From Marinitoga sp. 38H-ov (GTDB taxonomy: Bacteria > Thermotogota > Thermotogae > Petrotogales > Petrotogaceae), in NCBI RefSeq assembly GCF_011057715.1, contig NZ_LNGH01000023.1, positions 62,001 through 126,000 of the forward strand: a DNA stretch of 64,000 nt. Reading direction: 5' to 3'. The notes under the pieces are model-generated. The model saw only the letters and a list, made by a program, of their open reading frames with translations, made no database searches and was not told the origin of the DNA. Below, in pieces: positions 36,589 through 47,173 of this stretch; position 1 is the stretch's first letter, and the number at the start of each line of letters is the position of its first letter. The position numbers were made by a program, and so were the translations under genes.

Positions 36589-37194
36589 ATGTATGTTATA
36601 GGAATTGCAGGAGGGACTGGCTCAGGAAAAACTACAGTAGCTTATAAGATTCGGGATATTTTAGGTGTTCAAAACTGCGAAATTTTACCTATGGATAATT
36701 ATTATAGAGACTTAAGCCATGAAACTTTAGAACAGAGAAAATTACATAATTATGATCACCCTGATATGATAGAAAATGAATTAATGTTTAAACATATAGA
36801 AGAATTAAAAAAGGGAAAAACTATTGATTTGCCTGAATATGATTTTTCTCAATTCACGAGAGTAGGAACTTCAAAATTCGAACCTAAGCCTATAATAATT
36901 GTCGAGGGAATTTTTGCATTATATTATGAAGAATTAAGAGGATTGTATGACTTAGCAATTTTTGTTGATACAGAAAATGATATTAGATTTATACGACGTT
37001 TAGAACGAGATATAAAAGAGCGGGGAAGAGATATTGATTCTGTTATCAAACAATATACTACAACAGTAAAACCCATGCATGATGCATATGTTGAACCAAC
37101 AAAAAAATATGCCGATATAATTATTCCAGAAGGTGGATTTAATGAAAAAGCTATTCAGGTAGTTGTTAATTATATATTTAGAAAAATGTTATAA
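36589..37194 (+). CDS. udk: Uridine kinase
   Basis: This 201-residue enzyme phosphorylates uridine and cytidine for pyrimidine salvage. The P-loop GIAGGTGSGKTT is at the N-terminus. DNYYRDL, the DHPDMIENELM substrate region and RRLERDIKERGR (LID) follow, and all fit the uridine kinase family. ATG 36589 is preferred because GTGAGGAG precedes it; an upstream in-frame GTG at 36574 lies in that ribosome site. It ends at a terminator hairpin at 37191-37212. Confidence 0.95.
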   Translation: MYVIGIAGGTGSGKTTVAYKIRDILGVQNCEILPMDNYYRDLSHETLEQRKLHNYDHPDMIENELMFKHIEELKKGKTIDLPEYDFSQFTRVGTSKFEPKPIIIVEGIFALYYEELRGLYDLAIFVDTENDIRFIRRLERDIKERGRDIDSVIKQYTTTVKPMHDAYVEPTKKYADIIIPEGGFNEKAIQVVVNYIFRKML

Positions 37195-37218
37195 GCGCCA
37201 TTGAGCGCTTATTTTTTA
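37191..37218 (+). terminator. Rho-independent terminator after udk
   Basis: Perfect 8-bp stem ATAAGCGC/GCGCTTAT with 6-base loop CATTGA, followed by TTTTTATA. It starts within the udk stop codon. Confidence 0.9.
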
Positions 37219-37253
37219 TATATAATAATTTTAAATTATATAATAATCTTAGT

Positions 37254-37281
37254 TTGAAAATTTTTAATCATATGATATAAT
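37254..37281 (+). promoter_or_regulatory. Promoter of the chemoreceptor gene
   Basis: TTGAAA (37254-37259) and TATAAT (37276-37281) with a 16-base spacer, 41 bases before the ATG. The spacing and box matches support a housekeeping promoter. Confidence 0.65.
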
Positions 37282-37322
37282 AATTTATATAAAAATTTAA
37301 ACAATATTAAGGGGGTATTTGA

Positions 37323-39509
37323 ATGAAAATTCAAAGTAAAATATTAAGTCTTTTTTTATTTATCATCATCATAGTTTTATTTTCTTTTTACACAATTAGT
37401 ATTACTAATTCTCAAAATTCATTGAAAAATAGCTTTACAGAGAAATTAATATTAGCTAGAGATATAAAATCAAAATTTATAAAAAATGTATTATCTAACT
37501 CAATAGCAAATTTAAATTATGTAAAAGATTTTGAAAAAATAAAAGATGCATTTTTTTCTTCATCAAATTTATTAGATGATTTTAAATTAAGTATGGATTT
37601 AGATGATATTCTAAATACATTAAAAGATATATACATAAAAAATAATCCATATGATGATAAATCAAAACTTTTTGATTATTACTATGATGAAAATTTTAAT
37701 AAAGAGAATTTTGATAATAATATTTTAAGTATGTTCTATGATTATAGTGTGTTACATTCCGATTTACAAATAGATTTTAAAAATTTTGTAGATATACAAG
37801 ATTATGAAGATATGCTTTTAATTTCGCCCGATGGTATAGTGATATACTCTGTGAAGAAATATGATGATTTTGCAACTGACTTAAATAAATCAAATACTAT
37901 ATTATCCGACTTATATTTATTATTAAAAGAAAAGAATGATAACGAAGTTCATTTTTCAAATTTAGGTATTTATTACGGTTATCCTGCATTATTTGCAGGT
38001 ATAAAAGTTGAAGATGAGGATTTCGGTTTATACGGTTATCTTGTTTTTAGACTATCTATTGAAAAAATAAATGACATATTACAAGATAAAAGCGGCATGG
38101 GAAAAACGGGTATAACTTATTTAGTTGGAAAAGATAAGATAATAAGAAACAATATTTCAGAAAGAGATAGTATTTTAAAACAAAAAGTAGAAACAGATTA
38201 CGTAGAAAAAGCATTAAATGGAGAAAGTGGATGGGAAATATCTACAAATTTTGATAATGAGAAAGTTTTAGTTGCATATTCTCCTTTAAAATTTAAAGAA
38301 ATAAATTGGGCAATTATTTCAGAAGTATCCACAAAAGAAGCTTTCCAAGCTGCTAATAACATTAAAAATATATTAATAATAACTTCTTCTATTATATTAA
38401 TAATATCATTAATAATATCATTAATATTTGCAAAAAGAATTTCAAAACCATTAATAGAATTAAGTAAAAAGGTTGATATATATGGTACAGGTGATTTTAC
38501 TGTAGATTTTGAAGTAAAAGGGAAAGATGAAACAGCCATGATAGCTAATTCATTAAAAAATATGTCAAATAAATTAAATTCTACAATAAAATGGTTATTA
38601 GATGCTGGAAAAAAGATAGAGGAGACTTCAAATATATTAATAGATATATCTGAAAGAACAGAACAAGCTAATAATGATGTTATTGAAAAAGCTAAAATAA
38701 TTGAAGAAAACGCTGAAAACTCTGCTGCAACAACAGAAGAATTAACCTCCGGAGTAAACGAAGTATCAATTGCTGCACAAAATGTATCAAGTAATGCAGT
38801 AGAAATTTCACAAGAAGCAAATGAAACAACTATTATAACAGAAGAGGGAGAAAAATCAATAGAAGAAATAGCTAATATCATCGGAATAGCCGTAGAAAAA
38901 GCACAAAAAACAGAATTAACAGTTGAAAATCTAACAGAAAAGGCTAATAATATTGGTGAAATAGTTGAAACAATTACAAATATAACAGAACAGACAAATT
39001 TATTAGCATTAAATGCTGCTATAGAAGCTGCTAGAGCTGGCGAAGCAGGAAAAGGATTTGCCGTAGTAGCGGATGAAATTAGAAAATTAGCAGAAGAAAG
39101 TAAAAAAGCTACAGAAGAAATAGCAAAAATATTAGTTGAAATAAAAAATGGCGCTAAAGATGCTAGCAAAGCCACAGAAGAAACTGCTGATGTAATAAAA
39201 AATGTTGATAATAGGGCAAAAGAAATAAAAGAAAAGTTCCAGAATATTTTGGAAAGAGTCGAAAGTATAAATCAGAGAATAGAAGGTTTAACTGCGAGTG
39301 CAGAAGAACAAAGTACTTCGACGGAGGAAATGGCTGCTGCAAGTGATAAAACTGCGCAAATGATATTAGAAATTTCAAATGAAATATCAGAAATAACAAA
39401 AGAAATAGAAGATGAAAGCAATGCAATAAAGAAAGTAAATAATAAGGCCGATGAACTGAAAAAACTTGTTGATATGCTAAATGATAAACTTAACGAATTT
39501 AAAATATAA
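37323..39509 (+). CDS. Methyl-accepting chemotaxis protein
   Basis: This 728-residue transmembrane receptor has a first membrane helix (about 8-26), a large extracytoplasmic domain of about 310 residues with a dCache-like profile, a second membrane helix (about 345-367), a HAMP domain, and a long cytoplasmic signalling coiled coil. The hairpin tip [19 protein letters not shown] is the conserved CheA/CheW contact. The ligand cannot be read. It is monocistronic, with its own promoter and terminator on each side. A 325-residue open frame on the opposite strand is a shadow of this gene's Ala/Glu-rich coiled coil. Confidence 0.96.
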   Translation: MKIQSKILSLFLFIIIIVLFSFYTISITNSQNSLKNSFTEKLILARDIKSKFIKNVLSNSIANLNYVKDFEKIKDAFFSSSNLLDDFKLSMDLDDILNTLKDIYIKNNPYDDKSKLFDYYYDENFNKENFDNNILSMFYDYSVLHSDLQIDFKNFVDIQDYEDMLLISPDGIVIYSVKKYDDFATDLNKSNTILSDLYLLLKEKNDNEVHFSNLGIYYGYPALFAGIKVEDEDFGLYGYLVFRLSIEKINDILQDKSGMGKTGITYLVGKDKIIRNNISERDSILKQKVETDYVEKALNGESGWEISTNFDNEKVLVAYSPLKFKEINWAIISEVSTKEAFQAANNIKNILIITSSIILIISLIISLIFAKRISKPLIELSKKVDIYGTGDFTVDFEVKGKDETAMIANSLKNMSNKLNSTIKWLLDAGKKIEETSNILIDISERTEQANNDVIEKAKIIEENAENSAATTEELTSGVNEVSIAAQNVSSNAVEISQEANETTIITEEGEKSIEEIANIIGIAVEKAQKTELTVENLTEKANNIGEIVETITNITEQTNLLALNAAIEAARAGEAGKGFAVVADEIRKLAEESKKATEEIAKILVEIKNGAKDASKATEETADVIKNVDNRAKEIKEKFQNILERVESINQRIEGLTASAEEQSTSTEEMAAASDKTAQMILEISNEISEITKEIEDESNAIKKVNNKADELKKLVDMLNDKLNEFKI

Positions 39510-39510
39510 T

Positions 39511-39542
39511 TTTATCCCTAGCTTTGCTAGGGATAAATTTTT
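39511..39542 (+). terminator. Rho-independent terminator after the chemoreceptor gene
   Basis: Perfect 12-bp stem TTTATCCCTAGC/GCTAGGGATAAA with loop TTT (39511-39537) and a following T-run to TTG. The strongest hairpin on the plus strand here; the -35 box of the pnp promoter begins in its tail. Confidence 0.9.
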
Positions 39543-39570
39543 GCGATTTCACAATATTTTATGTTATAAT
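39541..39570 (+). promoter_or_regulatory. Promoter of pnp
   Basis: TTGCGA (39541-39546) and TATAAT (39565-39570), spacer 18 bases, 24 bases before the ATG. The gap holds the AGGGGTGAT ribosome site. Confidence 0.7.
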
Positions 39571-39593
39571 AATATTTAAAAGGGGTGATATAA

Positions 39594-41768
39594 ATGAAAG
39601 TATGGGAAACCGAAATTTTCGGAAGAAAATTAGCTATTGAACATGGCAAAATGGCAAAACAAGCACACGGATCAGTGCTATTAAAATATGGAAAATCTGC
39701 TATATTAGTAACAGCAACTGCTTCAAAAGAAGCTAAAGATGGTGTTGATTTCTTACCTTTAACAGTTGAATTTCAAGAAAAATTTTATGCTGTTGGAAAA
39801 ATCCCTGGCGGATTTTTAAAAAGAGAAGGAAGACCAAGTAGCGAAGCTATTCTTTCATCAAGATTGATAGATAGACCTATAAGACCTTTATTCCCTAAAG
39901 ATTTTCATAATGAAATACAAGTTATAGTAACTGCATTATCTATGGATACTGATGACAGCATTGAAACTTGGGGAATAACCGGTGCATCTTTTGCTTTAAA
40001 TCTATCTCCTATACCATTTGATGGCATGGTTGCTGGAGTTAGAGTTGGATATGTAAATGGAGAATTTATTGTATTTCCAACACAAGAAGAATTAAAAAAC
40101 AGCAAAATGGATATTGTTGTAGCTGGTACTAAAGAAGCTATAACAATGGTAGAAGGTGAATCTTTAGAAGTATCAGAAGAAGAAATGGTTAAAGCATTGT
40201 TATTTGCTCATGATGCTATTAAACAAATTATTGAATTTCAAGAAAGCGTTGTATCAGAATTTAATATTGAAAAGTGGGAAGTTACCCCACCTGAATACCC
40301 TGAAGAATTTGTAAAAGATTTTGAGTCATTAATTGATGATAATGAATTAAAAAGTAGAATATTAGTTAAAGGAAAAAAAGATAGAGATGACGCTATAGAT
40401 TCATATAGAAAAGAATTATTAGAAAAATTCCAAACTGATTATATTGAAAAATGGGATAATGAGACATTTGATAAATATAAACGTTTTATTTTAGAAGCTT
40501 TTGATGAAAAAATAAAAAAATTAATGAGAAAAATGATTATTGAAGAAAATACAAGAGCAGATGGTAGAAAAATAGATGAAATCAGACCAATAACTTGTGA
40601 AATAGGATTATTTGATAAAACTCACGGTTCTGCATTATTTACTAGGGGAGAAACTCAAAGTTTGGGAATTGTTACATTAGGAGAACCTATGGATGTTCAA
40701 ATAATCGATACAGTATTTGAAGAAGGCGAAAGACGATTTATGTTACATTATAATTTCCCTCCATTTTCTACAGGAGAAGTTAAAGGATTAAGATTAAGTA
40801 GAAGAGAAATTGGACATGGACATTTAGCTGAAAGAGCATTAAAGAATTTAATTCCTTCAGAGGAAGAATTCCCATATATTATACGTGTTGTCTCAGAAGT
40901 ATTAGAATCAAATGGCTCGTCTTCAATGGCAACTGTTTGTTCAGGTTCTTTAGCTTTAATGGACGCCGGAGTTCCAATGAAAAAACATGTTGCCGGTGTT
41001 GCTATGGGATTGATTTTTGAGGAAGATAAATTTGTTGTTTTAACAGATATATTAGGAATGGAAGATCATTTAGGTGATATGGACTTTAAGGTTACTGGTA
41101 CAAAAGACGGTATAACTGCATTTCAAATGGATGTTAAAGTTGCGGGAGTTAATGAAGAAGTTTTAAAAGAAGCTTTGGAAAGAGCTAGAATTGCTAGATT
41201 ACATATATTAGATATTATGTATAATACTATACCAGAACCTAAAAAAGAATTATCCCCATATGCTCCTTTAATCAAAACTACAGTTGTACCAATTGATAAG
41301 ATTTCTGATGTTATCGGACCTGGAGGAAGAGTTATAAAAGGTATTAGCAAGGAGTTTGAGGTTGAGGTTTCTATAAATGATGAAACTGGTTTAACAAAAG
41401 TAAGTGGATTTAATGTAGAAAATATAAATAATGCTATTTCATATATTCAAAATTTAATAAAAGAAGTTAAACAAGGAGAAATTTTTGAAGGAAAAGTATC
41501 AAGAATAGAAAACTATGGTGTATTTATTGAAATTGCTCCCGGCAAGGTTGGATTACTTCATATGTCAAACTTAGGAAATGATGCTAAAGAAATATTAAAT
41601 AATATTAAAATTGGCGATATACTAAAGGTAGAGATAGTAAGCATCGATGATAACGGAAGAATTCAACTAAAAAAATTCGGGGTAGAAACACCCCACAAAA
41701 AAAGCAGACGAAGCTATCATTCTAAAAAAACGGGGGAAGATAATGATCAAAAAGAAAACTCTAAATAA
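39594..41768 (+). CDS. pnp: Polynucleotide phosphorylase
   Basis: PNPase degrades RNA 3' to 5' by phosphorolysis and is a core member of the degradosome. This 724-residue protein has two RNase PH domains (about 1-140 and 310-540), the helical linker, a KH domain (about 555-615, with [10 protein letters not shown]) and an S1 domain (about 620-690, with [15 protein letters not shown]). [16 protein letters not shown] and [19 protein letters not shown] are typical. It ends 26 bases inside the M16 peptidase gene, so these are coupled. Confidence 0.97.
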   Translation: MKVWETEIFGRKLAIEHGKMAKQAHGSVLLKYGKSAILVTATASKEAKDGVDFLPLTVEFQEKFYAVGKIPGGFLKREGRPSSEAILSSRLIDRPIRPLFPKDFHNEIQVIVTALSMDTDDSIETWGITGASFALNLSPIPFDGMVAGVRVGYVNGEFIVFPTQEELKNSKMDIVVAGTKEAITMVEGESLEVSEEEMVKALLFAHDAIKQIIEFQESVVSEFNIEKWEVTPPEYPEEFVKDFESLIDDNELKSRILVKGKKDRDDAIDSYRKELLEKFQTDYIEKWDNETFDKYKRFILEAFDEKIKKLMRKMIIEENTRADGRKIDEIRPITCEIGLFDKTHGSALFTRGETQSLGIVTLGEPMDVQIIDTVFEEGERRFMLHYNFPPFSTGEVKGLRLSRREIGHGHLAERALKNLIPSEEEFPYIIRVVSEVLESNGSSSMATVCSGSLALMDAGVPMKKHVAGVAMGLIFEEDKFVVLTDILGMEDHLGDMDFKVTGTKDGITAFQMDVKVAGVNEEVLKEALERARIARLHILDIMYNTIPEPKKELSPYAPLIKTTVVPIDKISDVIGPGGRVIKGISKEFEVEVSINDETGLTKVSGFNVENINNAISYIQNLIKEVKQGEIFEGKVSRIENYGVFIEIAPGKVGLLHMSNLGNDAKEILNNIKIGDILKVEIVSIDDNGRIQLKKFGVETPHKKSRRSYHSKKTGEDNDQKENSK

Positions 41769-42963
41769 TGGTATAGATATACTATTTATTCCTAGAAACA
41801 ATGTACGAAGCATTTCTATTATTGCGGCAGTTAGAGCAGGTTCAGCACACGAGCCAAAAGAATTAATGGGAATATCGCACTTAATTGAACATTCTGTTTT
41901 TAGAGGAACACATAATAGAAATATGGAAGAAATAAAAAGACCCATCGAAGAATTCGGTGGGTTATTAAACGCATTTACTAGCAAAAATATTACTGCATAT
42001 TATGCTAAAGTTCCTTTAAATGCTTCTAAAATTGCATTAGAGATTATAGTTGATATTTTATTTAATGCAAAATTTGATGAAAAAGAAATTGAAAAAGAAA
42101 AGAAAATAGTTTTAGATGAAATTGCAATGTATGAAGATGAACCTGTAGACAATACATTTGAACAATTAAATAATATTATGTACTTAAATGAATTTTCTTT
42201 TCCTGTTTTAGGAACCAAAGAGAGCGTTTCAAATATCACTTCTTATGATATACAAAAATATTATGAAGAAAAATATAATCCAAATAACATTGTTTTATCA
42301 CTTGTAGGACCTGAAAAAGAATTAGAAGAATTATTAAATACTATGGAAAGTTTGATTCCAAATAAGACTGGGGATAAATGTATTTTTAAAAGTCCTAAAT
42401 TTAATGAAAATATAGAAAAAGCGGAAAAAGAAAAAGAAGACTTATCTCAAGTATATGTTGCATATTCTTTTAAGGCTCCATCTAAAATGTCTAAAGATTT
42501 TTATCCAGCAGCTATTCTAAAAACTTTTTTAAGTAGTGGAATGAGTTCATTATTATTCACAAAAATAAGAGAAGAATTAGGATTGGCCTATGAAATTTCT
42601 GCTGATTACTCTGCATATACGGAAAATGGAACTTTTACAATTTTTGCAGCAACTGTTCCAGAAAATTTTGAGAAATTAAATTCTTCTTTATTAAATTTGG
42701 TTCAAAATATTCATAATTTTGATAATATTGACAAATGGATTGATTATGGAAAAAAACGATTATCTGGTAAATATATGCTTGAAACAGAAACTGGTTTAAA
42801 TTTTGGATTTTTAGCATTAGATTTTTATTTAGCATTTGATAAATTAATCAATATTGATGAAATGGTTAAAACAATTAATTCTCAAAAAAACGATGATATT
42901 CTTGAGGTTTCTAAAAAAATTTTTTATTCTAATCCATATATTTCTATTGTTAAGCCAAAATAA
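41743..42963 (+). CDS. M16 family zinc peptidase
   Basis: This 406-residue protein carries the inverted zinc motif HLIEH (His46, Glu49, His50) with the third ligand Glu126 in [14 protein letters not shown], exactly 76 residues after His50, so it is likely an active peptidase. The length fits the PqqL/YmxG group, which is often encoded next to pnp. The second half is the typical inactive-like domain. ATG 41743 is preceded by GGGGGAAG. It overlaps pnp by 26 bases and abuts the HD-GYP-like genes. Confidence 0.93.
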   Translation: MIKKKTLNNGIDILFIPRNNVRSISIIAAVRAGSAHEPKELMGISHLIEHSVFRGTHNRNMEEIKRPIEEFGGLLNAFTSKNITAYYAKVPLNASKIALEIIVDILFNAKFDEKEIEKEKKIVLDEIAMYEDEPVDNTFEQLNNIMYLNEFSFPVLGTKESVSNITSYDIQKYYEEKYNPNNIVLSLVGPEKELEELLNTMESLIPNKTGDKCIFKSPKFNENIEKAEKEKEDLSQVYVAYSFKAPSKMSKDFYPAAILKTFLSSGMSSLLFTKIREELGLAYEISADYSAYTENGTFTIFAATVPENFEKLNSSLLNLVQNIHNFDNIDKWIDYGKKRLSGKYMLETETGLNFGFLALDFYLAFDKLINIDEMVKTINSQKNDDILEVSKKIFYSNPYISIVKPK

Positions 42964-42978
42964 ATGGGGATGATTTTT

Positions 42979-43986
42979 TTGAAAGTAAAAGTTTTTAATT
43001 TAAAACCTGGAATGATTGTTCAGGAAGATATATATAATTTAAAAAACAGATTAAATTTTAAAAAAGGTCAAGTTCTTGATGAAAAAACTATTGAACTTAT
43101 TAAAAAAAGTAATATAATTGAACTAGAAGTTTCTTTTGATGAAACTTCTAGTTTTATGCAAAAAAGTTTTGAAGATTTTGACCTTATAGTTGATGAAAAA
43201 AAATACTCTAAATGGTTAGAGAATATTAGCGGTATTTTTTCCCATTTCTCAAAAGAAGAGTTTTATGTTGCATTGAATAATATTTCTGAAGAAATATATA
43301 AAACTTTAAATGTTTCCGAATATTTCGTTTTAAACTTTATGAATTCTTTTGGAAATGATAGTTTAATGTATCATTCTTTAAATACCGCTATATTAGTTTC
43401 TATTATAGCAAAAAAATTAGATACTCCTTATATTATGTACAAACAAACAGTAAAATTTGCTTTAATACATGATATTGGTTATGCCATGTTAAATGATAGG
43501 ATAATAAATGATTTTGACAGTAATGATAAAATTTCTGTTATACATAATGTTATAGCTTACAAAAAATTACAAACATTAAAATCAGCTTTAAATTATGAAA
43601 TTTTGGATAGCATTTTATATCATCATGAAAGATATGATGGAAAAGGGAAATTCCATTTAAAAGGAGAAAAAATTCCTCCTTTAGTTAGAATGACTCAAGT
43701 TGCTGATGCATACACTTCTTTAACCGAATTAGGTTATACACCCTATCAAGCATTATCTTGGATATTAAAAAGATGTGGTTTTATCTTCGATCCATTCTAT
43801 GTAAGTTTATTGTATGAAGTGACAGGTTACTATCCCACAGGAACGCAAGTAAAATTAAGTGATGGTTCTATTGGAATCGTAATGAGAAGAAATGATATAG
43901 AATTTTTCCCTGATGTTTTAGTAGATGGGAAAATTATAAAAACTGGTCCAGATACTAATATATATATAAAGGAAGTGGTAGAATGA
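42979..43986 (+). CDS. Degenerate HD-GYP-like protein, copy 1
   Basis: This 335-residue protein, first of three tandem paralogues, has the MKVKVFNLKPGMIVQEDI N-terminal domain of the family, then the HD fold with HSLNTAIL, ALIHDIGYA and HHERYDGKGKF. The GYP part is replaced by GKF, the lysine normally following HDIG is Tyr, and the DALTSxRSYK segment is TSLTELGYTP, so c-di-GMP phosphodiesterase activity is doubtful. A C-terminal TQVKLSDGSIG domain follows. TTG 42979 is chosen because it lines up with the starts of copies 2 and 3 and follows GGGGATG; ATG 42964 overlaps that site. Copy 2 overlaps its stop by ATGA. Confidence 0.82.
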   Translation: MKVKVFNLKPGMIVQEDIYNLKNRLNFKKGQVLDEKTIELIKKSNIIELEVSFDETSSFMQKSFEDFDLIVDEKKYSKWLENISGIFSHFSKEEFYVALNNISEEIYKTLNVSEYFVLNFMNSFGNDSLMYHSLNTAILVSIIAKKLDTPYIMYKQTVKFALIHDIGYAMLNDRIINDFDSNDKISVIHNVIAYKKLQTLKSALNYEILDSILYHHERYDGKGKFHLKGEKIPPLVRMTQVADAYTSLTELGYTPYQALSWILKRCGFIFDPFYVSLLYEVTGYYPTGTQVKLSDGSIGIVMRRNDIEFFPDVLVDGKIIKTGPDTNIYIKEVVE

Positions 43987-45053
43987 AAATTATACCACTT
44001 AATAAAGCAAAATATGGTATGATATTAGCCATGGATATCAGAGATACAACTGGAAAAATTATATTCAAAAAAAATTCAGAAATAAATGAAGAAGTGATAT
44101 CAACATTAAAAAAATTTGGAATTTTTAATATTCCTGTCTCTTCATTAAAAGTTACACAAAAAATATCTCAAGAAGCTTTCAAGCATTCTGTTATTTCACC
44201 AGAAATTTTAGATTTAAATTATGAGAAAATAAAGGATGTTTTTAAAAATTTGGAAAGTAATAATAATTTAGATATTGATGCTGTTATAGATATAGCTTCA
44301 TCAATAAAAAATGAAATAGAAAATAATTATTCTGATATACTATTTGTTCCTTTAAAAAAATTAAAATCTTTTGATGAATATTTATACGCACACTCATTAA
44401 ATGTTATGATAATAAGTTCGCTATTAGCAGTTGAAAGTAAAATTTTGGGTGATGAACTTTTAGATATATCAATATCTTCATTATTACATGATATTGGAAA
44501 AACTAAAGTTCCTATTGAAATTATGAATGCTCCAAGAGTTTTAAACGAAGAAGAAATGAATATTATGAGAAATCATGTATTATATGGAAAAAAAATTGCA
44601 ATTGAAAGTGGTATTAAAGATAAGAATATTATAGGTGGAATATACGAGCATCATGAAAGAGTTGATGGTAAAGGATATCTAGAGAAAAAAAATGGCAATG
44701 AAATTACCGTTTTTGGTAAAATTGTAGCAATAGCTGATGTTTATGATGCTCTAACAAGCGTTAGAAGTTATAAGGGTCCTTGGTCTCCATATAAGACAAT
44801 TTCATTTATTCTAACTAATGTAGAAAAACAATTTGATGGTACGTTTGCACAAGGTCTTATTAACGCTTTCGGTATTTATCCAGCAGGGACACGGGTTCAA
44901 CTTAGTAATGGCCAATTTGGTACAGTTATTGCTTCTAATAGATCAAATAAAATACGTCCATTGATAAAAATAGATCACGGAGATGTTTTAGATTTAAGCA
45001 AAGAGAAAAATTTAAGAATTGTAAAGGTATTGGACTATATTTTAATAGAGTGA
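43983..45053 (+). CDS. HD-GYP-type phosphodiesterase, copy 2
   Basis: This 356-residue protein has the conserved HD residues: His137 in AHSLNVM, His169-Asp170 in LLHDIGKTKVP, and His223-His224 in YEHHERVDGKGYL. The GYP triplet reads GYL (231-233). DVYDALTSVRSYK is intact. HD-GYP enzymes hydrolyse c-di-GMP to pGpG or GMP with a di- or tri-iron centre; activity is plausible, with the GYP change a caveat. A C-terminal GTRVQLSNGQFG domain matches the other copies. It overlaps copy 1 and lies 9 bases before copy 3. Confidence 0.9.
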   Translation: MKIIPLNKAKYGMILAMDIRDTTGKIIFKKNSEINEEVISTLKKFGIFNIPVSSLKVTQKISQEAFKHSVISPEILDLNYEKIKDVFKNLESNNNLDIDAVIDIASSIKNEIENNYSDILFVPLKKLKSFDEYLYAHSLNVMIISSLLAVESKILGDELLDISISSLLHDIGKTKVPIEIMNAPRVLNEEEMNIMRNHVLYGKKIAIESGIKDKNIIGGIYEHHERVDGKGYLEKKNGNEITVFGKIVAIADVYDALTSVRSYKGPWSPYKTISFILTNVEKQFDGTFAQGLINAFGIYPAGTRVQLSNGQFGTVIASNRSNKIRPLIKIDHGDVLDLSKEKNLRIVKVLDYILIE

Positions 45054-45062
45054 GGGGTTTTT

Positions 45063-46127
45063 ATGAAGTTTCTATCTATAGATAAAGTATTACCAAACAT
45101 GGTATTAGCAATGGATGTAAAAGATTTTTCTGGAAAAATTTTATATAAAAAAGGAACATTATTAGATGAATCAAAAATTAAAAACATTAAAAATAATGGG
45201 ATTTTTAGAATTCCAATTAAAGATGTATCTAATATGAATTTTGATACTTATATAAATACAACAATTAGTAAAGAACTTCTAGAAAAAAGTTTTATAAAAA
45301 TTAAAAATATTTTTGAAACGCTAATTTCTACAGGAAATTTGAATATTCCAGAAATTGAAAATATCACTACTGAAATTGTGAAAGAAATGAGTAATAATTT
45401 TTCAGATAAAATCTTTGTCCCTCTAAAAAAATTAAAAAATTATGATGACTATTTATACTCCCATTCTTTAAATGTAATGATTTTAAGTACCTTAATTGCT
45501 TTAGATATGGGAATTAAAAATGATGAATTAGTAGAAATAGGTTTAAGCGGTATATTACATGATGTTGGAAAAACAAAAATACCTTTAGAGATATTAAATG
45601 CTCCTAGAAAATTATCTGAAAAAGAATTTGAATTTGTAAAAAAACATGTACTATATACTAAAGGAATATTAGAAAAATCTGGATTTAACCAAAAAAAAGT
45701 TATTGATGGTTCCATTGAACATCATGAAAGGTTTGATGGTACTGGATATATTTTTAAGAAAAAAGGAAAGGACATATCTTTATACGGTAGAATATTAGCT
45801 TTAAGCGATGTTTATGATGCGTTAACTAGCAAAAGGAGTTATAAGGAACCTTGGTCTCCTTATAAAACAATATCGTATATTTTATCTCATGTGAATAAAG
45901 ACTTTGATCCGGAAATTTCACAAAATCTTATTAATTCTCTTGGCCTGTTCCCTCCAGGTATGAAAGTAATGCTAAATGATAATTCAGAAGGAATTATCGT
46001 TGGAACTAATAGGAATAATAAAATGAAACCTATTGTTAAAATAAATAACGAAATTATAGATTTAAATGAAGATAAAAAACTAAGAATTATTAAAATTTTG
46101 GATTATCAACATATTGAAGATTTTTAA
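45063..46127 (+). CDS. HD-GYP-type phosphodiesterase, copy 3
   Basis: This 354-residue close paralogue of copy 2 has HSLNVMI, ILHDVGKTKIP (His166-Asp167), IEHHERFDGTGYI (His220-His221; GYP reads GYI) and DVYDALTSKRSYK. The C-terminal MKVMLNDNSEGI domain is shared. All metal-ligand positions appear kept, so an active c-di-GMP phosphodiesterase is likely. GGGG precedes the ATG. The 3' end overlaps the oppositely oriented DnaN-like gene by 38 bases with no terminator between. Confidence 0.9.
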   Translation: MKFLSIDKVLPNMVLAMDVKDFSGKILYKKGTLLDESKIKNIKNNGIFRIPIKDVSNMNFDTYINTTISKELLEKSFIKIKNIFETLISTGNLNIPEIENITTEIVKEMSNNFSDKIFVPLKKLKNYDDYLYSHSLNVMILSTLIALDMGIKNDELVEIGLSGILHDVGKTKIPLEILNAPRKLSEKEFEFVKKHVLYTKGILEKSGFNQKKVIDGSIEHHERFDGTGYIFKKKGKDISLYGRILALSDVYDALTSKRSYKEPWSPYKTISYILSHVNKDFDPEISQNLINSLGLFPPGMKVMLNDNSEGIIVGTNRNNKMKPIVKINNEIIDLNEDKKLRIIKILDYQHIEDF

Positions 46128-47172
46128 ATTCTTTTACATATATTTCTAGATACTTATTTTTATCTATAAATGTTATTTTCTTTTCATTTGTCTTTACTAT
46201 TATCTCATCATCCATTCTAGAAAGAATAGATCTAAATTTTCTATGATTAATCTCCATTAAATATTGATTTTCAAATTTTAAATTTATTTTCCAAGATAAA
46301 GTTGTTTTTCCATCTTTTGCTAAAATATAAGAATCTTTTCCAAAAATTATATATACTTTTATATGAACTGGTAAGGCAGTAAATGCTTTGTTCATAATTT
46401 TTTTTATTTCTTTAATATTTAATCTCTTTTCTTCCAAACTTTTAAACTCCATATTTATAGATTCTATAACCGGATTTATTACATTGCAAATTTTTATATT
46501 ATAACCCTTACCCTTTAAAATTATAGAATCATCTAAAAAAAAGATATCTATTATTTCTTCAGATAATAACGACAATGACTTTATTATATGTCGTACAGTC
46601 ACATACGGTATTCCTCTTGAAAAAGATATATTCGATTTACCTATAAAACTATATGTGCTCATATTAAAACTTTGATAATAATTCCACATATTTCCATTAC
46701 TATCAGAAATTATATTTATTATGTCTCCTTCCATTGCTAATATACTGGAAAAATCTAAAGAATCAACAAAAGTTTTTTTATTAATTTTTATTGGCGATTT
46801 ATTAAATATTTTATCTATTTTAAATTCGGGTTTTGTTTTATCTTCTGATTCTATGTTTAATGCCATATTTTCTAAATCTATTTTTAATCCTTCATCTAAA
46901 GCCAACATTCTAATAAAAGGATTTTCCTCTTCTTTTAAACCTTTTAATAATCCTTTTAAATGTTGTATAGAGATCTTATATGTTTGTTTAAATGGGAAAA
47001 ATTCTTTTGAAAAAAACATATCTGCAATAGCGCAACCATCTGTCATGGAAACTCGCAAGACTTTATCAAAATATAAATATATATATCTATGAATAGGTTC
47101 AGTTTTCCCGCAAAATTTATCTGCAAATTCTGTAATTTTTAATAACCTTCTTGTTGGAATCCATCCTTCCAT
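46090..47172 (-). CDS. Divergent protein with DnaN sliding-clamp-like three-part layout
   Basis: This 360-residue cytosolic protein matches the length of the bacterial beta clamp and appears to hold three repeated alpha/beta units. Each has a helix after a strand, then beta-strands, then a segment like TVRHIIKSLSLLSEEIIDIF or EINHRKFRSILSRMDDEIIV, resembling the PAK-x-L-x-EL-x-KL/DDE helix of DnaN. The DnaN signature is not conserved and no clamp-loader peptide pocket can be proven by eye, so it could be a second, specialised clamp or a fold relative. ATG 47172 is chosen just after the upstream stop; a TTG at 47184 overlaps its ribosome site. It ends inside the convergent HD-GYP gene. Confidence 0.6.
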   Translation of the reverse strand: MEGWIPTRRLLKITEFADKFCGKTEPIHRYIYLYFDKVLRVSMTDGCAIADMFFSKEFFPFKQTYKISIQHLKGLLKGLKEEENPFIRMLALDEGLKIDLENMALNIESEDKTKPEFKIDKIFNKSPIKINKKTFVDSLDFSSILAMEGDIINIISDSNGNMWNYYQSFNMSTYSFIGKSNISFSRGIPYVTVRHIIKSLSLLSEEIIDIFFLDDSIILKGKGYNIKICNVINPVIESINMEFKSLEEKRLNIKEIKKIMNKAFTALPVHIKVYIIFGKDSYILAKDGKTTLSWKINLKFENQYLMEINHRKFRSILSRMDDEIIVKTNEKKITFIDKNKYLEIYVKEFKNLQYVDNPKF

Positions 47173-47173
47173 T

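Noticed and set aside
38198-39175. 325-residue open frame on the minus strand across the chemoreceptor gene
   Set aside because: It is an antisense shadow of the Ala/Glu-rich coiled coil; its Ala/Ser/Phe/Ile composition has no domain and no ribosome site, and the plus-strand gene is certain.
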